Below, one piece after another: positions 27,595-36,106 of a DNA stretch of 64,000 nucleotides (position 1 is the stretch's first letter; every line of letters starts with the position of its first letter). The translations under genes and the position numbers were made by a program. The DNA is taken from positions 3,476,501 to 3,540,500 of the forward strand of contig NZ_CP040396.1 of assembly GCF_005577435.1 (NCBI RefSeq). Reading direction: 5' to 3'. The DNA is from Paenibacillus algicola. GTDB lineage: Bacteria > Bacillota > Bacilli > Paenibacillales > Paenibacillaceae. The notes beneath the pieces were generated by a model. It did no database searches, was not told where the DNA came from, and saw only the letters and a program-made list of their open reading frames with translations.

Positions 27595-28575
27595 TTAATA
27601 CAGGCTCTCGCCGGTTGTTCGCTTGCTTAACTGATTGGCTGACACTAAGAGGATAAATCCAATTACCGATTTGAACAAGCCGATTGCGGTTGTAAGACTG
27701 AATTCCCCGTTCAAGATCCCTAGTCGGTACGAATACGTATCGAGCACCTCTCCGACTGACAATGTCACCGGGTTAAGGAAGATATAAATTTGTTCAAATC
27801 CTACATCAAGTACATTCCCGATTTTCAACAATAGCAGAATTGTAATAGCAGGCATTAACCCCGGGAGAGTTACATATATGAATTGCTTCCAGCGACCGGC
27901 TCCGTCAATCTTGGCTGCTTCATAAAGTGATGGATTGATTCCGGATAAAGCAGCCAGAAAGATGATCGTACTCCACCCCATCTCCTTCCATATACCTGTT
28001 CCCACTACTACAGTACGGAACAACTCGGTTGATTGCAGGAAGTTGATAACAGGTTCACCAATTTCCTTAAACAGATTGTTCACCATACCGGTTTGGGTCG
28101 AGAACATCATGTAGGCCAGTCCGTAAACTAGCGCCCAAGACAGAAAGTGAGGCAAGTACAATACCGTCTGGACTCCCCTTTTGAAGGCCATTAGTCGCAC
28201 CTCATTGAGCAGACAAGCCAGAATAATCGGAGCAGGGAAGGCGAACACAATCTGATAGAAGCTTATAATCATAGTGTTCTTAAACAAGTCAATGTACATC
28301 GGATTATTGAACATAAGCTCAAACCATTTAAACCCTACCCACTCGCTTCCTAAAAAACCTTGGAATATATTGTAGTTCTTGAATGCAATGACGGAGCCAA
28401 GTAGCGGGACGTACTTAAATACAATAAAATAAAAAATGACGGGAATTAGCATGACGTAGAGCGCATGGTTTTTCTTTACAAAGCTGAGGAATGAAACATC
28501 CCCTGATACTCTTCGAGCCCCAGGCTGCTTCTTCTTTTCTTCCTTTGACAGCATCTGTAGCGACTTGCTTTGCAT
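27595..28575 (-). CDS. Sugar ABC transporter permease (LplB type)
   Basis: Second channel subunit of the importer. 326 residues: a basic cytoplasmic lead (to about 32), six hydrophobic helices, and the EAA loop YEAAKIDGAGRWKQFIYVT near 216-234. It is the first gene of the transport and degradation transcript: the yesMN terminator lies upstream, with a pair of direct repeats that could bind the response regulator. AGGAGA lies nine bases before ATG 28575. It forms the heterodimer with the following permease. Confidence 0.95.
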   Translation of the reverse strand: MQSKSLQMLSKEEKKKQPGARRVSGDVSFLSFVKKNHALYVMLIPVIFYFIVFKYVPLLGSVIAFKNYNIFQGFLGSEWVGFKWFELMFNNPMYIDLFKNTMIISFYQIVFAFPAPIILACLLNEVRLMAFKRGVQTVLYLPHFLSWALVYGLAYMMFSTQTGMVNNLFKEIGEPVINFLQSTELFRTVVVGTGIWKEMGWSTIIFLAALSGINPSLYEAAKIDGAGRWKQFIYVTLPGLMPAITILLLLKIGNVLDVGFEQIYIFLNPVTLSVGEVLDTYSYRLGILNGEFSLTTAIGLFKSVIGFILLVSANQLSKRTTGESLY

Positions 28576-28666
28576 GGTTGGTCTTTCTCCTCTCTATGTG
28601 CACTGTTGTTTGATGTAACTTAATGATATCCAAGATTTGATAAGCCCGCTACGACAGGATATTCGG

Positions 28667-28698
28667 AAATTACCCGATGATGTTCTGCAATTTACCCG
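28667..28698 (-). promoter_or_regulatory. Direct repeats upstream of the importer genes, candidate YesN operator
   Basis: AAATTACCCG (28667-28676) and AATTTACCCG (28689-28698) are the same 10-mer with one change, 22 bases apart, which places them on the same face of the DNA. They lie 92 bases before the lplB-type gene, between it and the yesMN terminator. Two in-phase direct repeats are the usual binding pattern of AraC-type regulators. Confidence 0.5.
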
Positions 28699-28711
28699 GT
28701 AAAAATAAAAA

Positions 28712-28751
28712 GAGAACAATCCGGCACTTTTCAATGAACCGGATAGTTCTC
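28712..28751 (-). terminator. Terminator of the yesMN pair
   Basis: GAGAACAATCCGG (28712-28724) pairs with CCGGATAGTTCTC (28739-28751), one mismatch. Read leftward it is followed by TTTTTATTTTT. It lies 17 bases after the response-regulator gene and separates it from the transporter genes. Confidence 0.9.
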
Positions 28752-28768
28752 CAAATTTAGTAATGATG

Positions 28769-29857
28769 TCATGACTTCATCCTTTTCTTGTAATCGAGCG
28801 GGCTTAGCCCGTAATGCTTTTTAAAAATTTGTGTGAAATAATCTGCATCCTCATAACCCACTTGTTTGGCGATCTCATACACTTTGCTGCCTCCTTCAAG
28901 CAACAAGTTACGTGCCAGCTGCATGCGTTCTAACACAATGTAGGTATGAATTGTCTGTTCTGTTTCCTCCTTAAACAGCTTGCACATATAAGTTTTGTTC
29001 AGCGCCACATGGTCCGCGAGGTTTTGAAGATTGATGGACTCGCCGCAATGCTCTTTAATATATTCTTTAATTTGATTCACGACTTTAACCGACTGTTGAT
29101 CTCTGACTCCACGCATGCTTGCAATCAGCCGATAAGCCCCTTCCTCCAGCCTGCGTACGGCGCATAACCGGAAGTAGTATCGCGTGCTCGACAGTTCCAG
29201 ATGCTTATCACCTAACCCTAGATCCTTGCCTTCATCCAGCTCCATCTGTAACCTATCGGACGTTAACTCCTCGACTAAGGTTTGAAGCCACAAATTGGAG
29301 AGAGGGTTTAATAGATAATAATTCCCCTCCACCCACCGCTCGAGTAAATCCAATGTTTCTACGATCAGAAGTGGGAACGTGTCCATCCGGAGGGTCTGAA
29401 TATGCTCCAGCCATTGCTCCAGCTGGGCCCGGTGATGCGGCAGCCGCTTGAGGAACAACTGAGCGGCATCCCGATTGCGAAGCTCGTGAATTTTGTTCGT
29501 TGCTTTGATCAATGCCTTGTTCATTGATTCCTTCTTAACAGGTTTCAGTACATAGTCAAGAGCATTTAACTCTATGCTTTGCTTAGCATATTCAAAGTCG
29601 TCATAACTGGATACGACCAAGCATGCCATCCAGCGAAATTTGGCGTTGATCTGTTCAATGAGTTGCAACCCATCCATGACTGGCATCCTTATGTCAGTAA
29701 TACATAGGTCGGCGTAAGACTCCTTGAGCCATTCCACTGCTTGTTCGCCATTGGATACCATTCCGGAGACGACGGTCATGTCATTAAATCCTTCTACAAA
29801 GACCGATAAACTTTGACGAATTAGGGGTACGTCATCAACGATCAGTACACGAATCAT
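28769..29857 (-). CDS. Response regulator with AraC-type DNA-binding domain (YesN type)
   Basis: Controls the carbohydrate genes when phosphorylated by the adjacent sensor. 362 residues: receiver domain 1-120 with acidic pair D8-D9, phosphoacceptor Asp55 in ITDIRMPVMDG and the conserved Lys in LDYVLKPVKKE; a poorly conserved middle; and two helix-turn-helix units at the C-terminus (NLADHVALNKTYMCKLFKEE and VGYEDADYFTQIFKKHYG). AAAGGAGG lies before ATG 29857, inside the end of the sensor gene, which it overlaps by 23 bases, so translation is coupled. Its likely targets are the transporter promoter with the 22-base-spaced repeats and perhaps its own promoter. Confidence 0.95.
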   Translation of the reverse strand: MIRVLIVDDVPLIRQSLSVFVEGFNDMTVVSGMVSNGEQAVEWLKESYADLCITDIRMPVMDGLQLIEQINAKFRWMACLVVSSYDDFEYAKQSIELNALDYVLKPVKKESMNKALIKATNKIHELRNRDAAQLFLKRLPHHRAQLEQWLEHIQTLRMDTFPLLIVETLDLLERWVEGNYYLLNPLSNLWLQTLVEELTSDRLQMELDEGKDLGLGDKHLELSSTRYYFRLCAVRRLEEGAYRLIASMRGVRDQQSVKVVNQIKEYIKEHCGESINLQNLADHVALNKTYMCKLFKEETEQTIHTYIVLERMQLARNLLLEGGSKVYEIAKQVGYEDADYFTQIFKKHYGLSPLDYKKRMKS

Positions 29858-31664
29858 GCATTAAACCCTCCTTTTGTTCCCATGGGTAAATGATAGTAAT
29901 CTTAGTCCCTCGCTGATTAAAAGCTCTGTCTACCTTAACCCCCGTATGCTCATCTTTATAAAAGGTAATTAGCCGATAATGAACGTTTAGCAGACCAATT
30001 CTGGTCAGCATTATGAACTCTTGTTCAGTATGCAGCTGCTTTAAGGCATGCTGAATCTCTTGAAGTCGCTCAGCGGTCATACCAATTCCATCATCCTCCA
30101 ACTCAATACTTATATATCGCTCTTCAACAAGTTTCACTCGTACTTGTATGGCAAGCTTACCTCCGTTCACCTCGTAACTATGCTTAATGCTATTTTCAAC
30201 AAAGGGCTGCAGAACTGCCTTTAGGCACTTGGCATCCAGTAGTTCCGGTTCAATAAGCACCTGAAAGGATATATCATCCTGATACATCAATGTAATAATG
30301 TGCATATAATCATGCACATGCGCAATTTCTTCGGCAAGGGTTACTTCCGTATCTCTATAGTTGGATGTGTACCGGAGCATGTTCGAAAGAGCAACGGTGG
30401 TATTCATAATTCCGTCGTGTCCCGCGATATTTGCCATAGAGTTAATCGACTCAAGTGCGTTATAGAGAAAATGGGCATTGATCTGAGACTGAAGTGCGGA
30501 TAATATCGCACGTTGCTGGACGACACGAGCTTCCGCCAGCTCTTGAATAGACGTATCGATTCTCTCCAGCAAATGGTTGTAAGCCTCCCCGAGCTCACCA
30601 ATTTCATCAATGCCGGTTACCTGGGTGCGAATATCAAATCGACCTAATTTTGTCATCCGCATCGTCCGGCGCAGTTCCTTTAATCTCCGAGTGATGGAAG
30701 AGGAAATAATAAAGATCAATACAGCCGACACTACCAGAGCGGTAAGGGTCATTGCTATGGTCCAGTTGCGAATATTCTGAATACTGACAGCCAAATCATC
30801 ATAGGGCACAAAAGAGACAACCTTCCAATTTGTTCGGCTAATGCTCTGAAAGACAACCATCTGTTCAGTTTCTTCAAGATAGAAGGAGCCTGCATCCTTG
30901 CCCAGCATAGGTTGGCTGATCCGCTCCGCCACTAGTGTGTTCACCTTAGAAGTTTCAGGTGAGGTTATAATACGACCTGCTTCATCTACGATCAAGGAGT
31001 AACCATTATCACCAAGATGAATTTCGTTAAGAATAGCCTGTAATGACATCAAGGAAATATCCATAGCTAAATAGGTTGTTTTATCCGAGAAACGGAATTT
31101 CTGGACATAGGTTAGTACAGGCAATTGAAGCTGTTGATTCGACCGGTCTCTATAATCCAGCCTGAGCTCCACATGCTTGTAGGGTGAGCCAAGGGTTGCA
31201 ATATTCTTAATCCAAGGCATTTGGCTAAATGAATAGTGGTAGGCGAGTACAATATCTTGAGCATGACTGCTTCGGTATACACTTTCATTTCCACCCTCTT
31301 GGTACAATACAACGGATAAAAGCTCTGGATGATAATGAATGTAAGGGCTGATCGTTCTCTCCTCCAAGGATTTCATCAGGTTGTAAAGTTGGAATCGATC
31401 ACCTAACGCTGTCTTTGTCCACTGCATAAAATCAGCGCTCCCTGACATCGCTCGAAAGAACTGCTCATTATCACTAAGGTATCTTTCCATATTCAAATTA
31501 GCCTGCTTCAAAATTTGGCTACTGAAGCGTTGTACATCGGAATCAATAGCTTGAGAGCTCTTATAATAGCTAAACGTACCAATCGCAGTAACAATAATAG
31601 AGATGACTGAGGTTATGATGAGAATCAATTTCCAATATAATGAGCTCCTGATTTTATGAAGCAT
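29835..31664 (-). CDS. Sensor histidine kinase (YesM type)
   Basis: Membrane sensor for the polysaccharide locus. 609 residues: helix about 11-30, an extracytoplasmic Cache-like domain to about 290, second helix about 295-318, HAMP linker, coiled coil, then the LytS/YesM-type kinase with H-box SQINAHFLYNALESI near 398, N-box LQPFVENSIKH and G-box DDGIGM. The H-box reads INAHFLYN where most of this group has INPHFLYN. It starts at ATG 31664 and overlaps the regulator gene. It probably senses an oligosaccharide, directly or through the binding protein. Confidence 0.95.
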   Translation of the reverse strand: MLHKIRSSLYWKLILIITSVISIIVTAIGTFSYYKSSQAIDSDVQRFSSQILKQANLNMERYLSDNEQFFRAMSGSADFMQWTKTALGDRFQLYNLMKSLEERTISPYIHYHPELLSVVLYQEGGNESVYRSSHAQDIVLAYHYSFSQMPWIKNIATLGSPYKHVELRLDYRDRSNQQLQLPVLTYVQKFRFSDKTTYLAMDISLMSLQAILNEIHLGDNGYSLIVDEAGRIITSPETSKVNTLVAERISQPMLGKDAGSFYLEETEQMVVFQSISRTNWKVVSFVPYDDLAVSIQNIRNWTIAMTLTALVVSAVLIFIISSSITRRLKELRRTMRMTKLGRFDIRTQVTGIDEIGELGEAYNHLLERIDTSIQELAEARVVQQRAILSALQSQINAHFLYNALESINSMANIAGHDGIMNTTVALSNMLRYTSNYRDTEVTLAEEIAHVHDYMHIITLMYQDDISFQVLIEPELLDAKCLKAVLQPFVENSIKHSYEVNGGKLAIQVRVKLVEERYISIELEDDGIGMTAERLQEIQHALKQLHTEQEFIMLTRIGLLNVHYRLITFYKDEHTGVKVDRAFNQRGTKITIIYPWEQKEGLMHDSCTDR

Positions 31665-31953
31665 GGCTTATTCCCCCACGATCCCTGCAAAATATAATCA
31701 TGATTCTAAATTTACGCTCAGGTAGTGTGTGAATTGTCAAGCACTATAAAAAGGATACGCTTTCAACTAAGCAAGTAAACAGGGAGTTCCTACTAGGTGA
31801 AAGTCAGTTTGTATATTCTTCATAAAAATCTGTTATCCTTTAAAAATTTGAGAAAAATTTATATAAAAGTAACTGCCAGAACCGACATGAATGACCATAT
31901 TTCGCATCCGGCTGCATTGATTCAAGATGATGCCCATACGGCGCATATCATTA

Positions 31954-31987
31954 ATAGCCATAGTGAGATCCATCTCACTATGGCTAT
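31954..31987. repeat. Perfect 16-bp inverted repeat after tsaD
   Basis: ATAGCCATAGTGAGAT, two bases, then its exact complement. It stands 16 bases after the tsaD stop codon, where a terminator is expected, but no T-run follows on either strand. The remaining upstream region of the sensor gene (31665-31953) is AT-rich and must hold its promoter, but I cannot place a convincing -35/-10 pair. Confidence 0.6.
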
Positions 31988-32003
31988 CAGGACATAACAG
32001 CGA

Positions 32004-33059
32004 CTACCACTCCTCCAGCTTAAGCTGGGGATCCGCTTTTAGATCCAGCCCGCTGACGGCTCCCTGCTTCCACTTGAGGTGAGCGGCGGCGGCGATCATA
32101 GCCGCGTTATCCGTGCAGTACACGTGCGGCGGGATGAGAAGCGGGATGCCCTCCTGCTCACAGCGGGCGCTCAGGCGCTGCCGTAGACCGCGGTTGGCCG
32201 CGACCCCGCCGCAAAGCAGCAGCTGCTGGCTGCCGAATTCCTTGACGGCACGGATCGCTTTTTCCACCAGCACCTCCGTCACTGAATCCTGGAAGCCCTT
32301 CGCAATGGCTGCGGTCTGCACGTCTTCACCGCGCATTTTGCTCTGGTTAACAGCATTCAGCACCGCCGATTTCAAGCCGCTGAAGCTGAAGTCATAGGAG
32401 TCTGGCTCCAGCCATACCCGCGGCAGCTCTACCGCCTCGCTGGCTTCAAGCGCCAGCTTGTCTACATGCGGCCCTCCCGGATAAGGAAAGCCCAGTGCAC
32501 GCGCTACCTTGTCATACGCCTCTCCAACCGCATCATCCCGGGTGCGTCCGATCAGGCGGAAGTCCCCCTCCTCCTGCAGATCGACCAGCTCCGTATGTCC
32601 TCCCGACACAACGAGCGCCATGCACGGGTACTCCAGCGGAGAGACAATCCGGTTGGCATAAATATGCCCGGCAATGTGATGCGTTCCGATGAGCGGCTTG
32701 TCCAGGGCAAGCGCCAGGCTTTTGGCAGCCACGACGCCCACGAGCAGCGCTCCAACCAGTCCCGGTCCCTGGGTGACTGCAATACAAGAAAGCTCTTGTA
32801 GCTTCACACCTGCCAGCTGAACGGCCTCCTGGATGCTCAAAGTAATGTTCTCCACATGCTTGCGCGATGCGACCTCGGGCACAACTCCCCCAAAGCTTTG
32901 ATGGGTTTCGATCTGGCTCGCGATCACGTTAGACAGCACCTCATGTCCGTCACGCACAACCGCAACCGAGGTTTCGTCACAGCTGGTCTCAATCGCCAGA
33001 ATGAGGCTGGAGACGTCTGAAGCTGCCGAATGTGTTTGCTTATGCTCTTGCTCTATCAT
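32004..33059 (-). CDS. tsaD: tRNA threonylcarbamoyladenosine transferase TsaD
   Basis: Transfers the threonylcarbamoyl group to A37 of ANN-decoding tRNAs, working with TsaB and TsaE; formerly called gcp. 351 residues of the ASKHA fold: IETSCDETSVAVV at the start, metal-binding HHIAGH near residue 127, VVSGGHTEL, DDAVGEAYDKVARALG, and LLCGGVAANRGLR near the end. The stop of rimI overlaps the start ATG 33059 (ATGA), so the genes are translationally coupled. A 17-kb insertion now separates it from ydiF, its convergent neighbour in B. subtilis. Confidence 0.98.
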   Translation of the reverse strand: MIEQEHKQTHSAASDVSSLILAIETSCDETSVAVVRDGHEVLSNVIASQIETHQSFGGVVPEVASRKHVENITLSIQEAVQLAGVKLQELSCIAVTQGPGLVGALLVGVVAAKSLALALDKPLIGTHHIAGHIYANRIVSPLEYPCMALVVSGGHTELVDLQEEGDFRLIGRTRDDAVGEAYDKVARALGFPYPGGPHVDKLALEASEAVELPRVWLEPDSYDFSFSGLKSAVLNAVNQSKMRGEDVQTAAIAKGFQDSVTEVLVEKAIRAVKEFGSQQLLLCGGVAANRGLRQRLSARCEQEGIPLLIPPHVYCTDNAAMIAAAAHLKWKQGAVSGLDLKADPQLKLEEW

Positions 33060-33577
33060 GATATATCTTCGCTTCCTTCCTCCTGAGCCTGTGCCCGGTA
33101 AGCATCAAGCTCTGCCCACATGATGAGGGCGTCCTCCTGATTGTCGGAATAATAGCCTTTGCGGATGCCGGCGGGGGCAAAGCCTTTTTTGACATACAGA
33201 TTCCGGGCCACCTCATTGCTTACCCGTACCTCCAGCGTCATGCGCTCCATCCCCATAAAAGCCGCCGTCTTCATCAGCTCGTCCAGCAGACGCTCGCCCC
33301 ATTTTCGGCCCCGGTAGTCCCCCAGCAGGGCAACATTCGTAATATGGGCCTCTTCGACGATCGTCCACATCCCCGCATAGCCGATCAGCTGGCCTTCATA
33401 TTCCATGACCATATAATGAGCAAAATGGTTCATCGTCATCTCATTTTGAAACGCTTCTTCGGTCCACGGAAGGCTGAAGGCATCCTGCTCGACCTCCATC
33501 ACGCTGGGGATATCGTCCAGGGTCATACGCCTGAATGTCAGCCCCGCCTCCCGCTCCGGGTGCTCCTGTTGCTTCAT
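33056..33577 (-). CDS. rimI: Ribosomal-protein-alanine N-acetyltransferase RimI
   Basis: GNAT acetyltransferase; in bacteria RimI acetylates the N-terminal Ala of ribosomal protein S18. 173 residues with the acetyl-CoA loop DYRGRKWGERLLDELM and the typical EVRVSNEVARNLYVKKGF followed by GYYSDNQEDALIMW. I start it at ATG 33577, ten bases after GGGAGG; a GTG at 33598 overlaps the tsaB stop but lies on the ribosome site itself. It sits between tsaB and tsaD as in other Bacillales. Confidence 0.95.
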   Translation of the reverse strand: MKQQEHPEREAGLTFRRMTLDDIPSVMEVEQDAFSLPWTEEAFQNEMTMNHFAHYMVMEYEGQLIGYAGMWTIVEEAHITNVALLGDYRGRKWGERLLDELMKTAAFMGMERMTLEVRVSNEVARNLYVKKGFAPAGIRKGYYSDNQEDALIMWAELDAYRAQAQEEGSEDIS

Positions 33578-33594
33578 CTGATGCTGGCCTCCCT

Positions 33595-34380
33595 TCACCG
33601 CTTGCGCAGCAGATTGCTTTCTGCCTCAGACAGCTGTGTATAATTCGGTACCAGCGTATGCGGCTCGTCCCGCTCTCCTCGCAGCAGCCGCTCTGCTCCC
33701 AGCAGACCCGCCCACTGGCCTTCCAGCTCATAGGGAAGAACCGTTACCGGTCCTCCATAAACCTCAGCCAGTCTGGATGCTGCATCGGCGTGAACCCCGG
33801 TGTCTCCAGTAAACCAGATTCCCGCAGGCAAAGAGTCCTTTTCCAGCGTGACCAGCCGTTCACTTAACTCCTCCACCCAAGATTGCATAAGCCGGATGGC
33901 ATCCGGTGCAAGCCGCTCCGGTGCAGCACCCGTGCTTCCTTCAAATAACGCCGTATAGGCCTGGCCTCTGCGGGCATCCATCACAGGAATGACCCAATGC
34001 CGGCCAGCACCCGCTTCGTCGTGCCTCTTCAGCGCCTGCTCCAAACCGCCCCATGCCAGTGCGTGCAGGCTGGATATCCCCACAATCGGGATGTCGTTCG
34101 CCCAGGCCAGGGTCTTGGCCGCAGTCACCGCCATGCGCACGCCGGTATAAGATCCTGGACCCACACCGACCGCAATGCCGTCCAAATCGGCAACGGTAAC
34201 CCCTGATTGCTGAAGAACACGCTCCAGCACCGGATGCATATGAACCGAATGATTTCGTTCTACACTTTCATGAATTTCGCCCAGCAGCTCCTGATCCTCC
34301 AGCACAGCTGCAGCCAGCGAGGCTGTGGACGTATCCAACGCCAAAAGCCGCTGTCGCGGCTTGCTTTGATTCCTGCTCAT
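33595..34380 (-). CDS. tsaB: tRNA threonylcarbamoyladenosine synthesis protein TsaB
   Basis: Catalytically inactive ASKHA-fold partner that dimerises with TsaD and is needed for t6A formation. 261 residues with LLALDTSTASLAAAV at the start, VGVGPGSYTGVRMAV near residue 72, and GISSLHALA near 100. It starts at ATG 34380, two bases after tsaE, with only a weak GGGG site, which suggests coupling. A longer insert in the C-terminal half (GAAPERLAPDAIRLM and onward) is normal for Bacillales TsaB. Confidence 0.96.
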   Translation of the reverse strand: MSRNQSKPRQRLLALDTSTASLAAAVLEDQELLGEIHESVERNHSVHMHPVLERVLQQSGVTVADLDGIAVGVGPGSYTGVRMAVTAAKTLAWANDIPIVGISSLHALAWGGLEQALKRHDEAGAGRHWVIPVMDARRGQAYTALFEGSTGAAPERLAPDAIRLMQSWVEELSERLVTLEKDSLPAGIWFTGDTGVHADAASRLAEVYGGPVTVLPYELEGQWAGLLGAERLLRGERDEPHTLVPNYTQLSEAESNLLRKR

Positions 34381-34382
34381 CG

Positions 34383-34856
34383 CTATCTAACCCCGTTCTG
34401 TTTCAAGTCGCGGCACCAGCCGTCCGTGATGTCACCCTGGCCGGTCAGCGTAATAAGGCGGGCCGAGTCGCCCCGGCGCTCCAGGTGAATATGCAGATGC
34501 TCCTGTGGCAGCAGCTCTGTGATGAGCGAGCTCCATTCCACCAGGCACACACCATCGCCGTAAAAATAATCGTCCAGCCCCAGCTCATCCGCTTCCTCCA
34601 GGGATAAACGATACACATCCATATGGTAGAGCGGCAATCGCCCCTCGTACTCTTTAATGATGGTAAAGGTCGGACTGTTTACCACACCACTCACGCCTAG
34701 CGCGCGAGCGAAGCACTGGGAAAAGGCCGTTTTACCCGCCCCAAGATCCCCGTCCAGGCCAATGACCGTACCAGGCTGTACCACGCCAGCCAGCCAAGCG
34801 GCCAGCCGCTCCGTATCCTCCAGCCCGGAAGACTCGTAATTAAATGTTTCTGTCAC
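34383..34856 (-). CDS. tsaE: tRNA threonylcarbamoyladenosine synthesis ATPase TsaE
   Basis: Small P-loop ATPase that powers turnover of the TsaBD complex. 157 residues with Walker A GDLGAGKT near residue 36, the SPTFTIIKEYEG motif, YHMDVYRL, and VCLVEWSS near 105. It starts at GTG 34856 with GGGGTG seven bases upstream. It is the first gene of the leftward tsaE-tsaB-rimI-tsaD operon. In B. subtilis thiL, as I recall, precedes it; here that gene is absent. Confidence 0.96.
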   Translation of the reverse strand: MTETFNYESSGLEDTERLAAWLAGVVQPGTVIGLDGDLGAGKTAFSQCFARALGVSGVVNSPTFTIIKEYEGRLPLYHMDVYRLSLEEADELGLDDYFYGDGVCLVEWSSLITELLPQEHLHIHLERRGDSARLITLTGQGDITDGWCRDLKQNGVR

Positions 34857-34961
34857 TTGTATTCACCCCATACGTGAATGCTAATCGTCAGCTCCAACAT
34901 GTCCTTAATTATATCGGTCCCAACAAGCACCCGCAAGGGAAGCGAAGCGCAGGACGCAAAA

Positions 34962-34985
34962 AGGAGCCGGGACTCCCCGGCTCCT
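34962..34985 (-). terminator. Orphan leftward terminator ahead of tsaE
   Basis: AGGAGCCGGG-ACTC-CCCGGCTCCT; read leftward it is followed by TTTTT. It is a good terminator for a leftward gene, but the next gene on its right (35229-35864) is read the other way, so its own gene is gone or it shields the tsa operon. In the rest of 34857-35228 I see only the ribosome site of the rightward gene. Confidence 0.75.
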
Positions 34986-35228
34986 GTGACTCTGTATAAA
35001 TGGAAGCGTTAAGGTTATTGATTCCCGGCATCAATGATTCTTCTTATTATTACATTGATGCTTCGTAACACAAGATGGCGGTTGTCTTCTTTGCCGCAAA
35101 AGCATAAGTAACTGGATAATAAAAAAAGGATAACTACTGCATGTTGTATGTTTTTTTGATTATTCTTCCATTTTACCCTATTATTAATTACATATATTAA
35201 CATCTAAATACAGCCTGGAGGAGAACTA

Positions 35229-35864
35229 ATGAAACGCATTGTCAAAATAGGACTTGCTGGAATCCTGCTCACAACCGTATTTTGCGCAGGTGCTTATGCT
35301 TCAACAGTAGTACCTAAAGTCTTTGTTCATGGCAATATCACTCAAAGCACAACAGCACCGAAAATTATTGATGGAACAGTCTATGTACCACTTCGTACAA
35401 TATCTGAAGGCCTTGGAGCAAATATTCAATGGGATAATAAGAGTAAAACCGTGTATGTCAATTCTGATCCGAACTTCAAAACGGAAACCGGCAGCGTATC
35501 GTATGTAAATGAGCGTGATCTAGCATTTAATTGGATTATGGCCTACGATGATCGACGGAAGGAAGATGTACTTGCATTAAACGCACCGGGATTCAGAACA
35601 GATATTTACAATGAAAGCTTCCCTATTGGAAACTACAATATGGCCAGCATTATCGAAATGCAACCTGTAGACCGCAGTGAAAATACTTTAACTGTACGTA
35701 TTGTGCAACGAGTCACCGCAGAAGATGATTACAATGTCAAAGTAGAGAAATGGAAATTCACATTTGAGGGAACTAACAAAATTAATTCGGTGATGATCGT
35801 ACCGAAATCGACCCAGTATTTAGAACGATACACCTTGTTTCCAGGAACAAGCTTTGGAGAGTAG
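35229..35864 (+). CDS. Secreted protein with copper-amine-oxidase N-terminal-like domain
   Basis: 211 residues: signal peptide 1-25 (LAGILLTTVFCAGAYAS), then one CuAO_N-type domain (VFVHGNITQSTTAPKIIDG, VPLRTISEGLGANIQWD, KTVYV, about 30-78). The remaining 130 residues have no motif I know and may be a beta-rich ligand-binding domain. CuAO_N units are common non-enzymatic wall or surface modules in Paenibacillus; no oxidase domain is present. GGAGGAG precedes the ATG by eight bases. It is monocistronic, with a strong terminator 100 bases downstream. Function unknown. Confidence 0.85.
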   Translation: MKRIVKIGLAGILLTTVFCAGAYASTVVPKVFVHGNITQSTTAPKIIDGTVYVPLRTISEGLGANIQWDNKSKTVYVNSDPNFKTETGSVSYVNERDLAFNWIMAYDDRRKEDVLALNAPGFRTDIYNESFPIGNYNMASIIEMQPVDRSENTLTVRIVQRVTAEDDYNVKVEKWKFTFEGTNKINSVMIVPKSTQYLERYTLFPGTSFGE

Positions 35865-35963
35865 AATACCAACCATAAACATGTTCCCCAAAAAGTAAAG
35901 ATCCTAAATAGCGAGTTAACTACTCAAGTATGACTTTCAGTTTGTCTATCTAAGATAGATTTT

Positions 35964-35990
35964 AAAGCCGCTAAATTTAGCGGCTTTTTT
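35964..35990 (+). terminator. Terminator of the CuAO_N-domain gene
   Basis: AAAGCCGCTAAA directly followed by TTTAGCGGCTTT, then more Ts (TTTTTTG) on the + strand. Confidence 0.9.
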
Positions 35991-36106
35991 GTTTGCATAT
36001 GAAGACTCCTTTGAGGATTATACTAGCATGCACTATCGCTCAGCATGTCCGTAAGGAACTGTGATATTACTTCCGGTTCTTTTTCACAGGACTCTCTAAT
36101 AAAGCC

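Noticed and set aside
31797..31997. 66-codon + frame upstream of the sensor kinase gene
   Set aside because: Starts at a GTG without a convincing ribosome site, ends within a perfect palindrome, and shows no domain.
35015..35203. 62-codon leftward frame before the orphan terminator
   Set aside because: No ribosome site before its ATG and it lies in the promoter region of the rightward gene. I left it out, although the terminator makes it worth a transcript check.
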